DNA of 33,053 bases from an uncultured Cytophagaceae bacterium. GTDB lineage: Bacteria; Bacteroidota; Bacteroidia; Cytophagales; Spirosomataceae. Below the pieces are notes generated by a model. That model worked only from the letters and a program-made list of their open reading frames with translations, was not told the DNA's origin and searched no databases. Shown here piece by piece: positions 23,814 through 33,046 of this stretch (positions are counted from its first letter, which is position 1; the number at the start of each line of letters is the position of its first letter). The position numbers and the translations under genes were made by a program. The stretch is taken from contig CAIUGL010000125.1 of the NCBI GenBank assembly GCA_903898715.1, positions 1 through 33,053 on the forward strand. Reading direction: 5' to 3'.

Positions 23814-25445
23814 ATGAAAAAAATCTGGCATCTCACTTGCCTATTGGGCATTTTTGCTTTTGCTGCTCATGCGCAAAGTGACAACAAAATGGCTGTTCAA
23901 ACCCAAATCGAATCGGGAAAAATCGAGGGTAATTATAGTACGCAGTCGGGCATTCAAACTTATTTTGGTATACCCTTTGCGAAACCACCTGTAGGTGATT
24001 TACGTTGGAAAGCGCCACAAGCCATTTCAGCCTGGACAGGTGTCAAAGAAACGAAGCAATTTTCAGCAAGACCGATTCAAGCCATCGTTTTCGGTGATAT
24101 GAATTCCCGTTCTCAGGGATTAAGTGAGGATTGTTTGTACTTAAATGTATGGACACCTGCGAAGCGAAATACGCAAAATTTACCTGTTTTAGTCTATTTC
24201 TATGGAGGTGGATTTTTTGCAGGGGATGCTTCCGAGCCGCGTTATGATGGAGAGGCGATGTCCAAACAAGGAATTGTCGTGATTACGGTGAACTACCGCT
24301 TGGGAGTCTTCGGATTTTTTGCACACCCAGAGTTAAGCAAAGAAACGAGCTATAAAGGTTCTGGAAATTATGGTTTGATGGATCAAGCTTTTGCGCTACA
24401 ATGGGTGAAGCGCAATGTCGCTGCTTTTGGTGGTGATCCGAAGAAGATTACGATTGCGGGAGAGTCTGCTGGATCTGTGTCAGTTAGTGCCCAAATGTCC
24501 TCTCCACTTGCTCGCGATGTGATTGCGGGGGCGATTGGTGAAAGTGGGGCAGGGATTAACCCAACCTTGTATCCGGTGCCTTTGGCGCAAGCAGAAAAAG
24601 AAGGCGTTGAATTTGCGGCAAAGGCGAACGCAAAGTCTTTAGCTGATTTACGTAAATTGACTACCCGCGAGTTGTTTGAGATTCAATCAGAAACGCGTAA
24701 AAATTACAATACAGCGGTTATTGACGGCTATTTTTATCCGAAATCAATTCCAGCCATTTTCAATGCCAAAGAGCAAGCGCAAGTTCCCTTGCTACTTGGT
24801 TGGAATTCAGCTGAAATGTCAGGATTAGCCTTTATGCAAGGGAGACCCTATACACCTGAAAATTATTTAGAGAAAGTAAAGGCTGCATTTCCAACGGAAG
24901 TTGATGCCATCATGGCTTTATATCCAGGCAAGACAGAGCAAGAAGTTGAGTATTCTGCAACGGCCTTAGCTTCGGATCGTTTTATCTCTTATAGTACGTG
25001 GAAGTGGTTTGACTTACATCGTAAGAATTCTTCGCAAGCGGTTTACCGGTATATGTTTTCAAAACTACGCCCGCCTTTGGTTGACAATACACGTTCTTCC
25101 GCTTTAGCTGGCGGAACCGTGAAGGCAGACCCCAATGCACCGAAGCCGCGTCCGGCGATCGGCGCGCCACATGCTTGCGAAATTGAATATTGCATGGGGA
25201 ATTTGAGGTTGATTAAAGAATACGCGTGGACACAGGAAGATTATCAAGTTTCCAATACGATGTTCGCCTATTTTGCAAACTTCATCAAATCAGGTAATCC
25301 GAATGGAAAGGATTTGCCCAACTGGCCAGTTGCGCAGGCACAAGAGAAAAATCCGGCTGTGATGGTATTGGATGTCGAGTCCAAATCGGTACCTGCGGCG
25401 AATGATGCGCGGTATGAATTTTTAGATCGTTATTATAAAAACTAA
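23814..25445 (+). CDS. Type-B carboxylesterase, secreted (first of a tandem pair)
   Basis: A 543-aa protein started at 23814, where the signal peptide begins (MKKIWHLTCLLGIFAFAAHAQ). It has the type-B signature SEDCLYLNVWTP, the oxyanion region FYGGGFFAGD (YGGG instead of HGGG), the nucleophile elbow AGESAGS (Ser218), the acid residue region LLGWNSAEMSG and the catalytic His in GAPHACEIEY. The catalytic triad is therefore complete. The family hydrolyses carboxyl esters such as sugar acetates, feruloyl groups or lipids. It ends four bases before a second esterase, so the two are an operon. Confidence 0.93.
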   Translation: MKKIWHLTCLLGIFAFAAHAQSDNKMAVQTQIESGKIEGNYSTQSGIQTYFGIPFAKPPVGDLRWKAPQAISAWTGVKETKQFSARPIQAIVFGDMNSRSQGLSEDCLYLNVWTPAKRNTQNLPVLVYFYGGGFFAGDASEPRYDGEAMSKQGIVVITVNYRLGVFGFFAHPELSKETSYKGSGNYGLMDQAFALQWVKRNVAAFGGDPKKITIAGESAGSVSVSAQMSSPLARDVIAGAIGESGAGINPTLYPVPLAQAEKEGVEFAAKANAKSLADLRKLTTRELFEIQSETRKNYNTAVIDGYFYPKSIPAIFNAKEQAQVPLLLGWNSAEMSGLAFMQGRPYTPENYLEKVKAAFPTEVDAIMALYPGKTEQEVEYSATALASDRFISYSTWKWFDLHRKNSSQAVYRYMFSKLRPPLVDNTRSSALAGGTVKADPNAPKPRPAIGAPHACEIEYCMGNLRLIKEYAWTQEDYQVSNTMFAYFANFIKSGNPNGKDLPNWPVAQAQEKNPAVMVLDVESKSVPAANDARYEFLDRYYKN

Positions 25446-25449
25446 ATAG

Positions 25450-27039
25450 ATGAAAAGAATTGCTTTAGCCTGCGGCATCCTGTTTTCGGGATGGATCGCA
25501 CAAGCCCAAATCACCACGGGTTCTACTGTAGGTGTTGTACCTACGGAATCAGGTTCTGTGCGTGGATATGTTCACAGAGGTATTTACACCTATAAAGGAA
25601 TTCCGTATGCGGAGGCCGCTCGTTTTGAAGCGCCGCATAAGCCAAAGCCTTGGTCAAATGTGCGTAGTTCGTACACATATGGACCGGTAGCTCCGTTATT
25701 GGACCCAACGACTAATGTGCAAGATGAATCTGAATTTGTGTTCAATCACTCCTGGGGATTTACGAATGAAGATTGCATGCGTGTGAATGTATGGACGCCA
25801 GGCATCAAGGATGGCAAGAAGCGTCCGGTGATGTTTTGGATTCACGGAGGTGGATTTACATCAGGATCTTCTCAAGAATTACCTTCGTATGACGGAGAAA
25901 ATTTGGCTAAAAAAGGTGATGTAGTTGTCGTTTCGATCAATCACCGGTTGAATATTTTGGGGTATTTAGATTTGTCGGCCTATGGCGACAAGTATAAATA
26001 TTCGGCCAACAATTCCGTGCTGGATATGAAGGCGGCTTTGGAGTGGGTGAAAAACAACATCGAAGCATTTGGGGGTGATCCGTCTAATGTGACCATTTTT
26101 GGCCAGTCGGGTGGTGGTGCCAAAGTGAATACTTTGATGGCGATGCCATCTGCGAAGGGTTTATTTCACAAGGCAATTAATCAAAGTGGGGCATTCCGTT
26201 CAGAGATGTTAAGTAAGTCTACGACGCAGGCGATTACGGCTGAGGTGATGAAGGCTTTAAACTTAGCGCCGAATCAGGCAGATAGTTTACAAAAGATTCC
26301 ATTTCCTGTGTTAGCGAATGCAGGTAAAAAAGCTTTACAGGTTGTGGCGGCGCAATTAAAAGCAGCCGGTAAGCCAGTTGGTGGATTTGGGTTAAGTTGG
26401 GGCCCAAGCCTAGATGGGGATGTTTTACCCTACCAGATGTCGGCCAAAGAGGCATTAGCCCTATCGAAAGATGTTCCCTTACTGATCGGAACTGTGAAAA
26501 ATGAATTTGCGCCATTTGCAAATATGGCGATGGCCAATGCATCTGCTGCTGATGTGGAGGCGGTTATTCAAAAAACCTATGGTGCTAAAGCGGAGGCTTA
26601 CAAAGCAGCCGTGAAGAAAGCATATCCTAATGACACGCGTCCATCTGATTTATTGGATGTGGACCGTATGTTCCGTCCAGGCGCCGTGGAACAAGCGAAT
26701 GTTAAGTCGGCCATCGGCGGAGCACCCGTGTACATGTACTTATTCACCTGGCAATCACCCGTGGCAGATGGCAAGTACAAAGCGATTCACTGCGGCGAAT
26801 TACCATTCTGTTTTAACAACATCGCACGTTGCGAAGAGATGACTGGAGGCGGAAAGGACGCGTATGTGTTGGCAGATAAAATGAGCCAGGCCTGGATTAA
26901 TTTTGCCAAAGTGGGCAATCCAAATCACAAGGGATTACCGGCATGGCCAACGTACAATGCGACGAATACAGCGACGATGCACTTAGACAATACCTGTGTG
27001 GTGAAGCCGCAATTGGATAAAGACCTATTTGCTTTATAA
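25450..27039 (+). CDS. Type-B carboxylesterase, secreted (second of the pair)
   Basis: A 529-aa protein with signal peptide ending IAQAQ. It has NEDCMRVNVWTP, the intact oxyanion motif IHGGGFTSGS, the nucleophile elbow FGQSGGG (Ser220, GQSGG instead of GESAG), the acidic residue in LIGTVKNEFAP and the His in AIHCGELPFCFNN. The two esterases share fold and order but differ clearly around the active site, so they probably have different substrates. A perfect terminator follows 19 bases after the stop. Confidence 0.93.
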   Translation: MKRIALACGILFSGWIAQAQITTGSTVGVVPTESGSVRGYVHRGIYTYKGIPYAEAARFEAPHKPKPWSNVRSSYTYGPVAPLLDPTTNVQDESEFVFNHSWGFTNEDCMRVNVWTPGIKDGKKRPVMFWIHGGGFTSGSSQELPSYDGENLAKKGDVVVVSINHRLNILGYLDLSAYGDKYKYSANNSVLDMKAALEWVKNNIEAFGGDPSNVTIFGQSGGGAKVNTLMAMPSAKGLFHKAINQSGAFRSEMLSKSTTQAITAEVMKALNLAPNQADSLQKIPFPVLANAGKKALQVVAAQLKAAGKPVGGFGLSWGPSLDGDVLPYQMSAKEALALSKDVPLLIGTVKNEFAPFANMAMANASAADVEAVIQKTYGAKAEAYKAAVKKAYPNDTRPSDLLDVDRMFRPGAVEQANVKSAIGGAPVYMYLFTWQSPVADGKYKAIHCGELPFCFNNIARCEEMTGGGKDAYVLADKMSQAWINFAKVGNPNHKGLPAWPTYNATNTATMHLDNTCVVKPQLDKDLFAL

Positions 27040-27058
27040 TTTTTATTAAGGTCTGTTT

Positions 27059-27089
27059 AAATCCCAAACTTCGGTTTGGGATTTTTTTT
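27059..27089 (+). terminator. Strong intrinsic terminator of the esterase operon
   Basis: AAATCCCAAAC and GTTTGGGATTT form a perfect 11-bp stem around the stable TTCG tetraloop, followed by a T-tract to 27089. Confidence 0.95.
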
Positions 27090-27138
27090 GCCTTATGCAT
27101 TTATTTCATTTATTTAATGGTAATGCATTTCAATTGCG

Positions 27139-27146
27139 TACCTTTG
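27139..27146 (+). promoter_or_regulatory. Isolated TACCTTTG box in the gap
   Basis: An exact TAnnTTTG box, identical to the edge of the palindromic repeats, continued by GG. No gene start follows on this strand. Together with the weak terminator at 27299-27328 it could mark a small RNA of about 180 nt. It is otherwise unexplained. Confidence 0.25.
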
Positions 27147-27194
27147 GTTATCGGAATTTTAGTGGCATCGATACCCATGAATTTTGAAAAGTAG

Positions 27195-27359
27195 CTAAAC
27201 TCCTATTTCTTTGTACTCTTTAAATTGGCCTAATACGCATATTTCGATCTCAATGAGATCTTTGATATAAGACAATAAATTAGAACTAGGATTAAATAAA
27301 CCCTCCCTGATTTTCGGGGAGAGTTTTTGTTTTTCGAGACCTAGTTTTATTCGTTTCAA
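27195..27359 (-). other. Unexplained open frame downstream of the flavoprotein gene
   Basis: From the TAA of the flavoprotein (27411-27413) the same frame stays open for 71 further codons, to a TAG at 27195. A TTG at 27359 would give 54 aa (LKRIKLGLEKQKLSPKI..., later NLLSYIKDLIEIEICVLG and FKEYKEIG). The translation looks protein-like and is unusual for such AT-rich DNA. No good start or Shine-Dalgarno is visible, and the plus strand here carries a terminator-like hairpin. It may be a gene remnant, a small protein or chance. Confidence 0.25.
27299..27328 (+). terminator. Weak terminator-like hairpin in the gap
   Basis: CTCCC (27303-27307) and GGGAG (27317-27321) with outer A-T pairs after one mismatch, followed by five T. 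The 371-bp gap 27040-27410 otherwise holds the esterase terminator, the isolated promoter box and the unexplained open frame. Confidence 0.4.
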
Positions 27360-27410
27360 TTTATTGCCTGATAATTTTGATTTTTTTTTGATAGTACATT
27401 CAATTATATA

Positions 27411-28628
27411 TTAATTATTCCCTACGTTTTTGCCCGCAATAAATCCCGTTGTCCAGGCCGATTGAAAATTAAAACCACCGGTTATGCCATCGATATCCAT
27501 CACTTCACCGGCAAAAAACAAACCTGGGCAAATTGTACTTTCCATCGTATTCACATGGATTTCAGCCAAATCCACTCCGCCAGCCGTCACGAATTCCTCT
27601 TTAAAGGTTGTTTTACCCTTGACTTCATATCGGTCATTGATCAAAGTATTCACGAGTTTATTCAGGCTTTTTCCGGCTAGGTCGTGCCAACGGCCCGAAG
27701 GGTCGATTTCGTTTTTCGCAAGTAGAAATACCCAAAGCCGATTAGGCATCGGAAATGGATTATGATTACTCATCATTTTGGATCCATGGTCCTTAATTAT
27801 CTGTTTGATTTGTGCGCGAAGTCCTTCCTCTTTTTCATCCTCAAGCCAGTTGACCAGAATTGAACAATGGTATTCTTTTTCGGCAAGGATGCGTGCGCCC
27901 CAGGCCGACAACTGTAAAATAGCCGGGCCGCTCATTCCCCAATGGGTGATGAGTAAGGGTCCGCGGCCGATTAGCTTTTGGCCTTCGATGCGGACCACAG
28001 CTTTTTCAACGACGATCCCCATCAATTCCCGAATGGGATCTTGCGGCATATTGAACGTAAAAAGCGATGGGACAGGCGGAACGATTTGATGGCCGATATC
28101 CGCGAGCCATTGGAGTCCCGAAAATTTCGGTTGGCCTCCGACGGTCACAATCACGCGGTCAACTTCCAGTTCAGAATCCTTAAAATGGAGCTGGAAGCAG
28201 TTTTTGGTGCGTTTTATAGCGTCCACCCCATGACTGGTAAATAGTTCGACGCCTAGTTTGCGGGCTTCGTACCAAAAGCAATCGATAATGGATTGCGAGT
28301 CATTGGAAAGAGGGAAAATACATTGATCCGGATATGTTTTCAGCGCAACATCACGCGACTCAAACCAGTCCACCGTGTCTTTGGCATCAAATTGCTCGAA
28401 AGCTTTTCGTAAGAATTTTTCGCCGCGTGGGTAATTTTCGGAAAGGATACGCTTGTTGAACGTTGCGTTGGTTACGTTGCACCGTCCGCCACCAGAGATT
28501 TTCACCTTACCCAGAAACTTCGACGTTTTTTCGTATACGCATACCCGTGCGTCGGGAAAATGTTTTTTAGCTGATAAAGCGGCGAAAAATCCGGCGGCAC
28601 CCCCACCGATGATGGCAATTGTGAGCAT
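27411..28628 (-). CDS. HI0933/YhiN-family flavoprotein
   Basis: A 405-aa protein. The N-terminal FAD-binding motif is AIIGGGAAGFFAALSA, followed by the family signature KISGGGRCNVTN (about 45-56). The C-terminus has GGVDLAEI and the closing GGFNFQSAWTTGFIAG. Length and motifs are those of the full HI0933 family. E. coli YhiN has been reported to be a 23S rRNA dihydrouridine synthase, and related proteins were once annotated as bile-acid enzymes (BaiN). A role in rRNA modification is therefore plausible but rests on family knowledge only. It lies four bases after the Rieske gene stop, so the two genes may be one operon. Confidence 0.9.
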   Translation of the reverse strand: MLTIAIIGGGAAGFFAALSAKKHFPDARVCVYEKTSKFLGKVKISGGGRCNVTNATFNKRILSENYPRGEKFLRKAFEQFDAKDTVDWFESRDVALKTYPDQCIFPLSNDSQSIIDCFWYEARKLGVELFTSHGVDAIKRTKNCFQLHFKDSELEVDRVIVTVGGQPKFSGLQWLADIGHQIVPPVPSLFTFNMPQDPIRELMGIVVEKAVVRIEGQKLIGRGPLLITHWGMSGPAILQLSAWGARILAEKEYHCSILVNWLEDEKEEGLRAQIKQIIKDHGSKMMSNHNPFPMPNRLWVFLLAKNEIDPSGRWHDLAGKSLNKLVNTLINDRYEVKGKTTFKEEFVTAGGVDLAEIHVNTMESTICPGLFFAGEVMDIDGITGGFNFQSAWTTGFIAGKNVGNN

Positions 28629-28632
28629 ACCG

Positions 28633-29136
28633 TTAGGACTTAACGACCTTTAAATAAGTTTTATACAGCGTGACGGGATAACGTACGAGTCCACCCGTGA
28701 TGCTGTTTGAATCGCAACCTACTAGATTGACTTCCGTCGTATTATACGAATTTCCATGGTTCTCGCATTTGAAACGACCATTAGCTAAGACCCAAGAACC
28801 ACGTGCGCCTTGATGCGGACAGCAGTTGTCGAAGGCTTTGATGGTATTCGCATCTGTTTTCAATAGCAGGATTCCGGCTTCGATGACGTTGCTAAAACCT
28901 GAAATATCTCCTAACTTAACGAAGTTATTGTGTGCCAAATTAACGAAAACGGTTTTGCCTTCTATAAAAAAGCCGTCTGCGTTAAATAAAGCTGAAATTC
29001 GTTTGAATTCTTTTTCCTCTTCCGTCGTAGCTGGAAGCATAGGTTCTTCCTCTGTTTGGCAGCTACTACTTAATAAAGCGATTTGTGTAATCGTTAGCGC
29101 AGGACAAAGATGTTGAATGAAGTTTCTACGTTTCAT
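28633..29136 (-). CDS. Second Rieske 2Fe-2S lipoprotein
   Basis: A 167-aa protein started at 29136 (MKRRNFIQHL), where a Tat-like leader followed by a lipobox (LLSSSC, Cys26) begins; the open frame extends upstream over the divergent gene, which argues against earlier starts. The Rieske ligands are in NCCPHQG (Cys106, His108) and FKCENHGN (Cys124, His127). It is not closely similar to the Rieske protein at 20662-21090. It is divergent from the DUF1800 gene with only 34 bp between the starts, so they probably share regulation. Confidence 0.9.
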   Translation of the reverse strand: MKRRNFIQHLCPALTITQIALLSSSCQTEEEPMLPATTEEEKEFKRISALFNADGFFIEGKTVFVNLAHNNFVKLGDISGFSNVIEAGILLLKTDANTIKAFDNCCPHQGARGSWVLANGRFKCENHGNSYNTTEVNLVGCDSNSITGGLVRYPVTLYKTYLKVVKS

Positions 29137-29170
29137 GGTCGCAAGAAACAACATATTTAGGAAAATATAG

Positions 29171-30952
29171 ATGGCAGACGAAAAAATACCTAAGGTTAAC
29201 ACACCTAACCTAGTGGATTTATTTACCAAGGAAAACATTCGCTTGGAGACCGTAGGTATTCGAAAGGATCGTGTATACACCTCTAAAAAAGGGCTTAGTC
29301 CATATACCGGGGAATTTGGTAAAGCACAAAAAATGCATTTGCTCAATCGAGCATTGATTGGCTTTAGTTATAAGAGTTATCAGGAAATCAAAGACTTGAC
29401 GCTCAAACAAAGCATTGATTTATTGCTTACTCCTGAGAAGCCATTTGCGCTGCCAGTCAATGATTATTATTTAGACATTATCGATAATGCGGAAGTGGTC
29501 AAGGCCGATGTTCCCAAGGGGGCGGTTTGGGTTACTGCACCTGAATATATTAAGGATAATGGTACGTTGAATGGTAGTCGTACGCAATCATTAAAGGCAT
29601 GGCTTTCGAAGCAGTTTGTCAATCAAAAGACTTCGATCCATTGGCGCATGTTTTTGTTTTACCACAATTTATTAGTCGCGTCGCTTCAAAATGGGGGTCC
29701 CGTAAAGAATGCATTTCAGTATGTGGATACGCTGTTTAAATCTTCTTTAGGAAATTTTAAGGATCTGATTTACCACATTACGTTGGATCCTTCGATGCTC
29801 GTTTATTTGAATGGCAATCAAAATAATAAATTTTCACCTGATGAAAATTATGCGCGTGAGCTACAAGAGTTATTTACGGTAGGGAAAGGTCCCAACTCCA
29901 AGTTTACCGAAAAAGATGTGGCTGAAATGGCGCGCTTGTTGACAGGCTGGAATTTCGACTGGGATAAGACCATGAAAACGGAAGGTCGGACCGTAGTGAC
30001 CAATGGGTACTGGAATCACGATATTGGCGATAAGCAGTTTTCAGAATTTTATGGTAACCGTAAGATTTCAGGAGCTAATAATCCTGATCGTGCAGATGGT
30101 GAGTTGCGCGAGGCGATCGATATGATTTTTACGACGGATGAAGTTGCCAAATATATGTGTCGGCGCATCTACAGTTTCTTCGTCAACCCCATGATTGAAC
30201 CGTCGACGGAAGATTTAATCATCACACCCTTAGCTAAAGTTTTCAGAGATAATAAATTTGAGATTTTACCGGTGTTACGTACGCTGCTTTCCAGCGAACA
30301 TTTTTTTGATTCGATTCACTATAATTCGATTATTAAGTCGCCTGCCGACTTTGTCATCGGCTTGGCCAAAGAATTTGATATGCCTTTATTGGATAACAAA
30401 TTTGTGCCTGTTGTCATGGGTGAGGATGCGATTTATTATGACTATAAACGCTACAATGGGATTCATAATCAAATGAATAATTTGGGGATGAATATGGGTG
30501 ATCCGCCCAATGTGGCTGGTTGGCCTGCATATTACCAAACTCCTGCCTTTGATTTGTTCTGGATAAATTCAGAAACAATCGTAAAGCGCGCCCAGCATAC
30601 CGATTCCATGTTCAACTGGGGGAATTGGGTGTATTACAATAATGTTACGAAAACAGGCATGCTTGTTCGCGTAGATTTAGCGGAATATGTCCGCAAGTTT
30701 AATACGCCTGAGAATTTAGATGCCTTGGTGGATCAGTTAATTGACCGCCTCATCAACATCCCAATTAACTCGGCCACACGAGCAAGAATTATCGATCGGG
30801 TCCTGCAGGGGAATACGAATCCGAATTATTGGACGGGCGCTTGGTATACGTTTGTGGGTAATCCCACGACGGAAAACCGACAAGTAATACAGAATCGGTT
30901 AGCGCAGGCGATGGGCTTAATTTTCCAATTGGGTGAAACACATTTACATTAA
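29171..30952 (+). CDS. DUF1800 family protein
   Basis: A 593-aa protein. A TAG directly precedes the ATG, so the start is secure. No signal peptide is visible (MADEKIPKVNTPN...), although its partner is exported. It has the DUF1800 hallmark ENYARELQELFTVG, and LNRALIGFSY, WRMFLFYHNLL, AEMARLLTGWNFDW, MCRRIYSFFVNP and a late MGDPPNVAGWPAYYQ. DUF1800 is almost always found beside DUF1501, as here (6 bases). The function of the pair is not established. How the protein is exported, if at all, is open. Confidence 0.93.
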   Translation: MADEKIPKVNTPNLVDLFTKENIRLETVGIRKDRVYTSKKGLSPYTGEFGKAQKMHLLNRALIGFSYKSYQEIKDLTLKQSIDLLLTPEKPFALPVNDYYLDIIDNAEVVKADVPKGAVWVTAPEYIKDNGTLNGSRTQSLKAWLSKQFVNQKTSIHWRMFLFYHNLLVASLQNGGPVKNAFQYVDTLFKSSLGNFKDLIYHITLDPSMLVYLNGNQNNKFSPDENYARELQELFTVGKGPNSKFTEKDVAEMARLLTGWNFDWDKTMKTEGRTVVTNGYWNHDIGDKQFSEFYGNRKISGANNPDRADGELREAIDMIFTTDEVAKYMCRRIYSFFVNPMIEPSTEDLIITPLAKVFRDNKFEILPVLRTLLSSEHFFDSIHYNSIIKSPADFVIGLAKEFDMPLLDNKFVPVVMGEDAIYYDYKRYNGIHNQMNNLGMNMGDPPNVAGWPAYYQTPAFDLFWINSETIVKRAQHTDSMFNWGNWVYYNNVTKTGMLVRVDLAEYVRKFNTPENLDALVDQLIDRLINIPINSATRARIIDRVLQGNTNPNYWTGAWYTFVGNPTTENRQVIQNRLAQAMGLIFQLGETHLH

Positions 30953-30958
30953 CGAGCC

Positions 30959-33046
30959 ATGAATAGACGTAATTTTATACATAATATGGCTCATTTGGCA
31001 GCAATGCCAGCCTTCATTCCGGGCATGGACTTGTTTGAACAAAATGAGTTGCTGCAAAATACCGTGGCGGAAGGTAAAATATTGATTATCATTAGGTTAG
31101 ACGGAGGAAATGATGGTTTAAATACAGTCATCCCGATGGACCAATATGAAAGTTTGAAAAAGGTCCGCCCCGGTGTGATTATACCTGAGTCAAAAATCAT
31201 TCCGATTAAAGGGACTGCTGCGGGTTTACACCCAGCGATGGGAGGCTTGAATAATTTAATTGATGAAAAGCGATTAGCGATCATTCAGTCCGTTGGTTAT
31301 GCCAAACCCAATTATTCCCACTTCCGCTCCTCCGATATTTGGATGTCGGGCTCTGATGCGGACATAAATGTGTCTTCCGGCTGGATGGCGCGATACATTG
31401 AATCGCAACATCCCAATTACCCCAAGGCATATCCCAATGCGAATTTTCCGCATCCTTTGTCCATTGAAATCAGCTGGCAATCTAGCTTACTTTTTCAAGG
31501 CCAAAATTCATTTACCAGTCTAATCTACAACAACCCAGATAACTTTTACAAGTTGATGAATCCATTTGTCAACACCTATCCGGAGACGTTGCAGGGGTCA
31601 AGATTGGCATATTTACAGTTGATAGGCCGACAGTCCCAAGAATATGGTTCCGTCGTTCAGGCAGCTTATCGGGCAGGTACGACGCCTCATCCGTTTGAGG
31701 AAAATGATTTAGGGAATCAGTTTAAGATTATTCACCGCCTCATTGCGGGAGGATTGAATACACGGGTGTACATGTTGCGTTTGGGCGGTTTTGATACGCA
31801 TGGCCAGCAAGTGGATACGCAAGATTTCACGAAGGGTCAGCATGCCGTTTTATTGAAGCAACTGAATGATTCGATTGTCACGTTCATGAAAAACTTGGAT
31901 GCGCAGAATTTGGGCGATCGGGTCGTAGGTGTAACGTTGTCGGAATTTGGCAGAACGATTCATTCGAATGGTAGTTCAGGAACGGATCATGGTACTGTTG
32001 CGCCGATGTTTGTTTTCGGTAATGCTGTGAAAGGTGGTGTGATTGGTAAGAATCCTGTGATACCGACGAATTATAAAATGAATGAAGATTTGCCTGTGTT
32101 ATATGATTACCGACAAGCTTATTCGTCTTTATTGAATCAATGGATGGGGTCTCCAGCATCCATGAATAAACAGATTATGTATCGTGAGTTTGAGAAGATT
32201 CAATTGATTAAGGATACGTTTGCGGATTCAGATTCGGATGGCGTTCCCGATTTATTTGATCAGTGTGCGAATACGCCGCTCGGGACGATGGTCGATATTA
32301 ATGGTTGTCCGGTGTTTAAAATGCCAACGGACAATTATTCGATACAGTTGACAGCCACGACCTGTCCAGGCACCACCAATGGTGCGCTTCAAATGACGTT
32401 TAAAGATTTGAAATACACCTATTTGGTTGATATTAAAGGGCCTTCATCGTATGCCAAATCACTCAAGGCTGTGGCAGGTGCGAAGCAAGTCTTGGATAAT
32501 TTGGTGATAGGTACCTATACGATTTCCATTACGATTGAGGGGCAAAAGGATTATGTGCAGTTGTTTGATGTTCAGGTGAAACAGCCAGATCCGTTGGCTG
32601 TACAAGCGAGTTTAAGTCCAGATAATCAAACCTTGAAACTGGATTTACAGGGGGCGGATGCCTATTTCATTCAGGTGAATGACACGAAGTTTGAGGTAAA
32701 AGCGGGAACGTGGTCGACAGATTTAGTCACCGGGAAAAATCAAGTCCGTGTATGGACATCGCAAGGTTGTCAGGGCGAGTTTAACCGGGAAATATTCCGT
32801 TCGGAACAGGTTCAGTGTTTCCCGAATCCGACGATGGGTCCGATGACCGTTTATGTGGTAGGGCGAGATCGCGAAGTGGAGATTGGAATCTATGATTTAC
32901 AAGGAAAAATGTATGCGCGTGCGTTGCATGCGGTGGATGCCATGCGGATGGTCTCTTTGGATTTGAGTTCGTATGTGACGGGAACTTATCTGTTGGAAGT
33001 AACAGGTCAAACGGTGCAACAACAAGTTAAATTGATGAAACTATGA
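30959..33046 (+). CDS. DUF1501 protein with thrombospondin-3 repeat and T9SS sorting tail
   Basis: A 695-aa modular protein. A leader (MNRRNFIHNMAHLAAMPAF) is followed by the DUF1501 domain, which is related to alkaline-phosphatase/sulfatase folds: IIIRLDGGNDGLNTVIPM, LRLGGFDTHGQQ and TLSEFGRT...GTDHGT are its metal-site-like motifs. Near residue 425 a calcium-binding thrombospondin type-3 unit (DSDSDGVPDLFDQC) follows, then beta-sandwich repeats. The last 75 residues are a type IX secretion C-terminal domain (VQCFPNPTMGPMTVYV, GTYLLEVTG), so the protein is exported across the outer membrane and anchored at the surface. It overlaps the next gene by ATGA. Confidence 0.95.
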   Translation: MNRRNFIHNMAHLAAMPAFIPGMDLFEQNELLQNTVAEGKILIIIRLDGGNDGLNTVIPMDQYESLKKVRPGVIIPESKIIPIKGTAAGLHPAMGGLNNLIDEKRLAIIQSVGYAKPNYSHFRSSDIWMSGSDADINVSSGWMARYIESQHPNYPKAYPNANFPHPLSIEISWQSSLLFQGQNSFTSLIYNNPDNFYKLMNPFVNTYPETLQGSRLAYLQLIGRQSQEYGSVVQAAYRAGTTPHPFEENDLGNQFKIIHRLIAGGLNTRVYMLRLGGFDTHGQQVDTQDFTKGQHAVLLKQLNDSIVTFMKNLDAQNLGDRVVGVTLSEFGRTIHSNGSSGTDHGTVAPMFVFGNAVKGGVIGKNPVIPTNYKMNEDLPVLYDYRQAYSSLLNQWMGSPASMNKQIMYREFEKIQLIKDTFADSDSDGVPDLFDQCANTPLGTMVDINGCPVFKMPTDNYSIQLTATTCPGTTNGALQMTFKDLKYTYLVDIKGPSSYAKSLKAVAGAKQVLDNLVIGTYTISITIEGQKDYVQLFDVQVKQPDPLAVQASLSPDNQTLKLDLQGADAYFIQVNDTKFEVKAGTWSTDLVTGKNQVRVWTSQGCQGEFNREIFRSEQVQCFPNPTMGPMTVYVVGRDREVEIGIYDLQGKMYARALHAVDAMRMVSLDLSSYVTGTYLLEVTGQTVQQQVKLMKL

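Noticed and set aside
27117-27194. 25-codon open frame starting MVMHFN in the gap after the esterases
   Set aside because: Very short, contains the TACCTTTG box itself, and has no ribosome binding site or recognisable feature.
29137-29346. N-terminal extension of the second Rieske protein by 70 residues
   Set aside because: It overlaps the secure start of the divergent DUF1800 gene, and the Tat-like leader begins exactly at 29136.
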